From CAYWTX01 sp964461295 (GTDB lineage Bacteria > Planctomycetota > Phycisphaerae > SM23-33): a stretch of DNA of 5,846 nucleotides. The translations under genes and the position numbers were made by a program. The stretch covers positions 1 to 5,846 of the forward strand of contig CAYWTX010000350.1 in NCBI GenBank assembly GCA_964461295.1. The letters run 5' to 3'. Of the stretch, positions 4,877-5,846 are shown piece by piece (the first letter of the stretch is position 1; each line of letters begins with the position of its first letter). The notes below the pieces were generated by a model. It ran no database searches, had not been told where the DNA came from, and was given only the letters and a program-made list of their open reading frames with translations.

Positions 4877-5846
4877 ATGGACGCCACGACCCATCTTCCG
4901 CCCGAGGCGCTGTCGGCCCTGGTGAATGCCTCAGCCGCCATCAACTCCTCGTTGGGTGTGGACGAGACGCTCCAGGCAATCGCCCAGGCGGCCGCGTCGG
5001 TCATGCGGACCGAGGCGGCCAGCGTCATCGTGATCGAGAAAGCCCGCGGGCGTCAGGTGTTCCGCGCAGCCGTCGGCGACCGTTCGCACCAGCTCATCGG
5101 CCTGGAGTACGACGCCGACGCGGGCATCTCCGGCAAGGCGATCCGTAGCGGCGATCTGCACATCGTCAACGACGTGCCCGCCGAGAAATCGCACTACGAC
5201 GAGTTCGATCAGCGGCTGGGCTTCCGCACCATGAGCCTCATCGCCGCGCCGCTGATCAGCCGCGGCCAGACCCTCGGCGTTGTGGAGGTCATCAACCCCG
5301 TTCAGCGCCAGCAGTTCACCGACGCCGACGGGGAGCTGTGCCGCGTCTTCGCCAATCTCGCCGCCACCGCCCTGGCCAACGCCCAGATCTACGACCGTCT
5401 CGCGCGGGAAAACCGCCATCTCCGCCAGGACTACCAGGCCTCCGAGAACATCCTCGGCGCATCGCCCGCCATGGAAGACGTCCGCATCCTCATCCGCCGC
5501 GTGGCCCGCTCATCGGCCACCGTGCTGCTGCTGGGCGAGACGGGCACGGGCAAGGAACTGGCCGCCCGCATGGTCCACGCCCGTAGCGTCCGCGCCCAGG
5601 GGCCCTTCGTGGCCATCAACTGCGCCGCCCTGCCCGAAACGCTGCTGGAGAGCGAACTGTTCGGCCACGAGGCCGGGGCGTTCACCGGCGCGGTGGAGCG
5701 AAAGCCGGGGCGGTTCGAACTGGCCGAGGGAGGCACGATCTTCCTCGACGAGATCGCCGAAATGGCCCCCAGCATACAGGTCAAGCTCCTCCGCGTCCTA
5801 CAGGAACGCGAGATCGTCCGCGTCGGGGGCACCGAGACCATCGGCT
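4877..5846 (+). CDS. GAF-domain sigma-54-dependent transcriptional activator, C-terminus cut by window edge
   Basis: An enhancer-binding protein that would use ATP hydrolysis to open promoters held by sigma-54 RNA polymerase; 323 residues are visible. A GAF domain spans about 26-168 (GISGKAI near 83-89, LGVVEVINP near 133-141), a short helical linker about 170-190, and the AAA+ domain starts near 191 (ILGASPAMEDV). It shows Walker A GETGTGKE at 220-227, the sigma-54 contact loop GAFTGA at 267-272 and Walker B GGTIFLDE at 285-292. The sensor, arginine-finger and helix-turn-helix regions lie past the right edge. There is no receiver domain, so the signal is probably a small molecule bound by GAF rather than phosphorylation. 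The ATG at 4877 is the only usable upstream start but has no Shine-Dalgarno sequence, so translation may be weak or leaderless; GTG at 4921 is a less likely alternative. Being divergent from the adaptor gene, it may control the module; this is inferred from position only. Confidence 0.92.
   Translation, partial: MDATTHLPPEALSALVNASAAINSSLGVDETLQAIAQAAASVMRTEAASVIVIEKARGRQVFRAAVGDRSHQLIGLEYDADAGISGKAIRSGDLHIVNDVPAEKSHYDEFDQRLGFRTMSLIAAPLISRGQTLGVVEVINPVQRQQFTDADGELCRVFANLAATALANAQIYDRLARENRHLRQDYQASENILGASPAMEDVRILIRRVARSSATVLLLGETGTGKELAARMVHARSVRAQGPFVAINCAALPETLLESELFGHEAGAFTGAVERKPGRFELAEGGTIFLDEIAEMAPSIQVKLLRVLQEREIVRVGGTETIG

Noticed and set aside
4648..5841. Minus-strand open frames at 4648-5028, 4931-5419 and 5431-5841
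   Set aside because: They lie opposite the sigma-54 activator (or partly the adaptor leader in a wrong frame), whose Walker A, GAFTGA and Walker B motifs fix the plus strand as coding.

Overview
The window is high-GC bacterial DNA that is almost fully coding. It holds five protein genes. Four are on the minus strand: a PqqD-like/M50 membrane protease (cut by the left edge), a GAF-HlyD fusion, a DUF3467 protein and a secreted membrane-fusion protein. One diverging gene is on the plus strand: a GAF-containing sigma-54 activator, cut by the right edge. The mix of a GAF-HlyD fusion, a PqqD-M50 protease, DUF3467 and a sigma-54 activator recalls Planctomycetota (Phycisphaerae-like) genomes. That placement is inferred from remembered family distribution; no marker gene is present to prove it.

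Layout from right to left. At 4877-5846 (+) is the regulator, with an N-terminal GAF domain followed by an AAA+ domain with Walker A, GAFTGA and Walker B. A 104-bp divergent intergenic region (4773-4876) separates it from a 300-residue periplasmic adaptor at 3870-4772 (-). After an 87-nt gap with a perfect 7-bp hairpin comes the DUF3467 gene (3429-3782, -). A strong intrinsic terminator candidate follows on the minus strand at 3331-3364. Past it, 950-3253 (-) encodes a protein with two cytoplasmic GAF-like domains, one membrane helix and a periplasmic HlyD-type adaptor. Its stop codon directly abuts the ATG of the M50 protease gene (1-949, -).

The genes look like one export or envelope-processing module: two adaptors that could bridge the periplasm, an intramembrane zinc protease with a peptide-binding PqqD-like domain, a small cytoplasmic protein, and an activator that may control them. 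The terminator suggests two transcription units, adaptor-DUF3467 and GAF/HlyD-M50. No ABC or RND pump, outer-membrane channel or substrate peptide gene lies in the window, so the transported or cleaved substrate is unknown.

Short arrays of a 7-nt repeat (variants of YTGACAC) sit 10-12 nt upstream of the start codons of both GAF-encoding genes, each reading toward its gene. They are the most unusual non-coding signal here.
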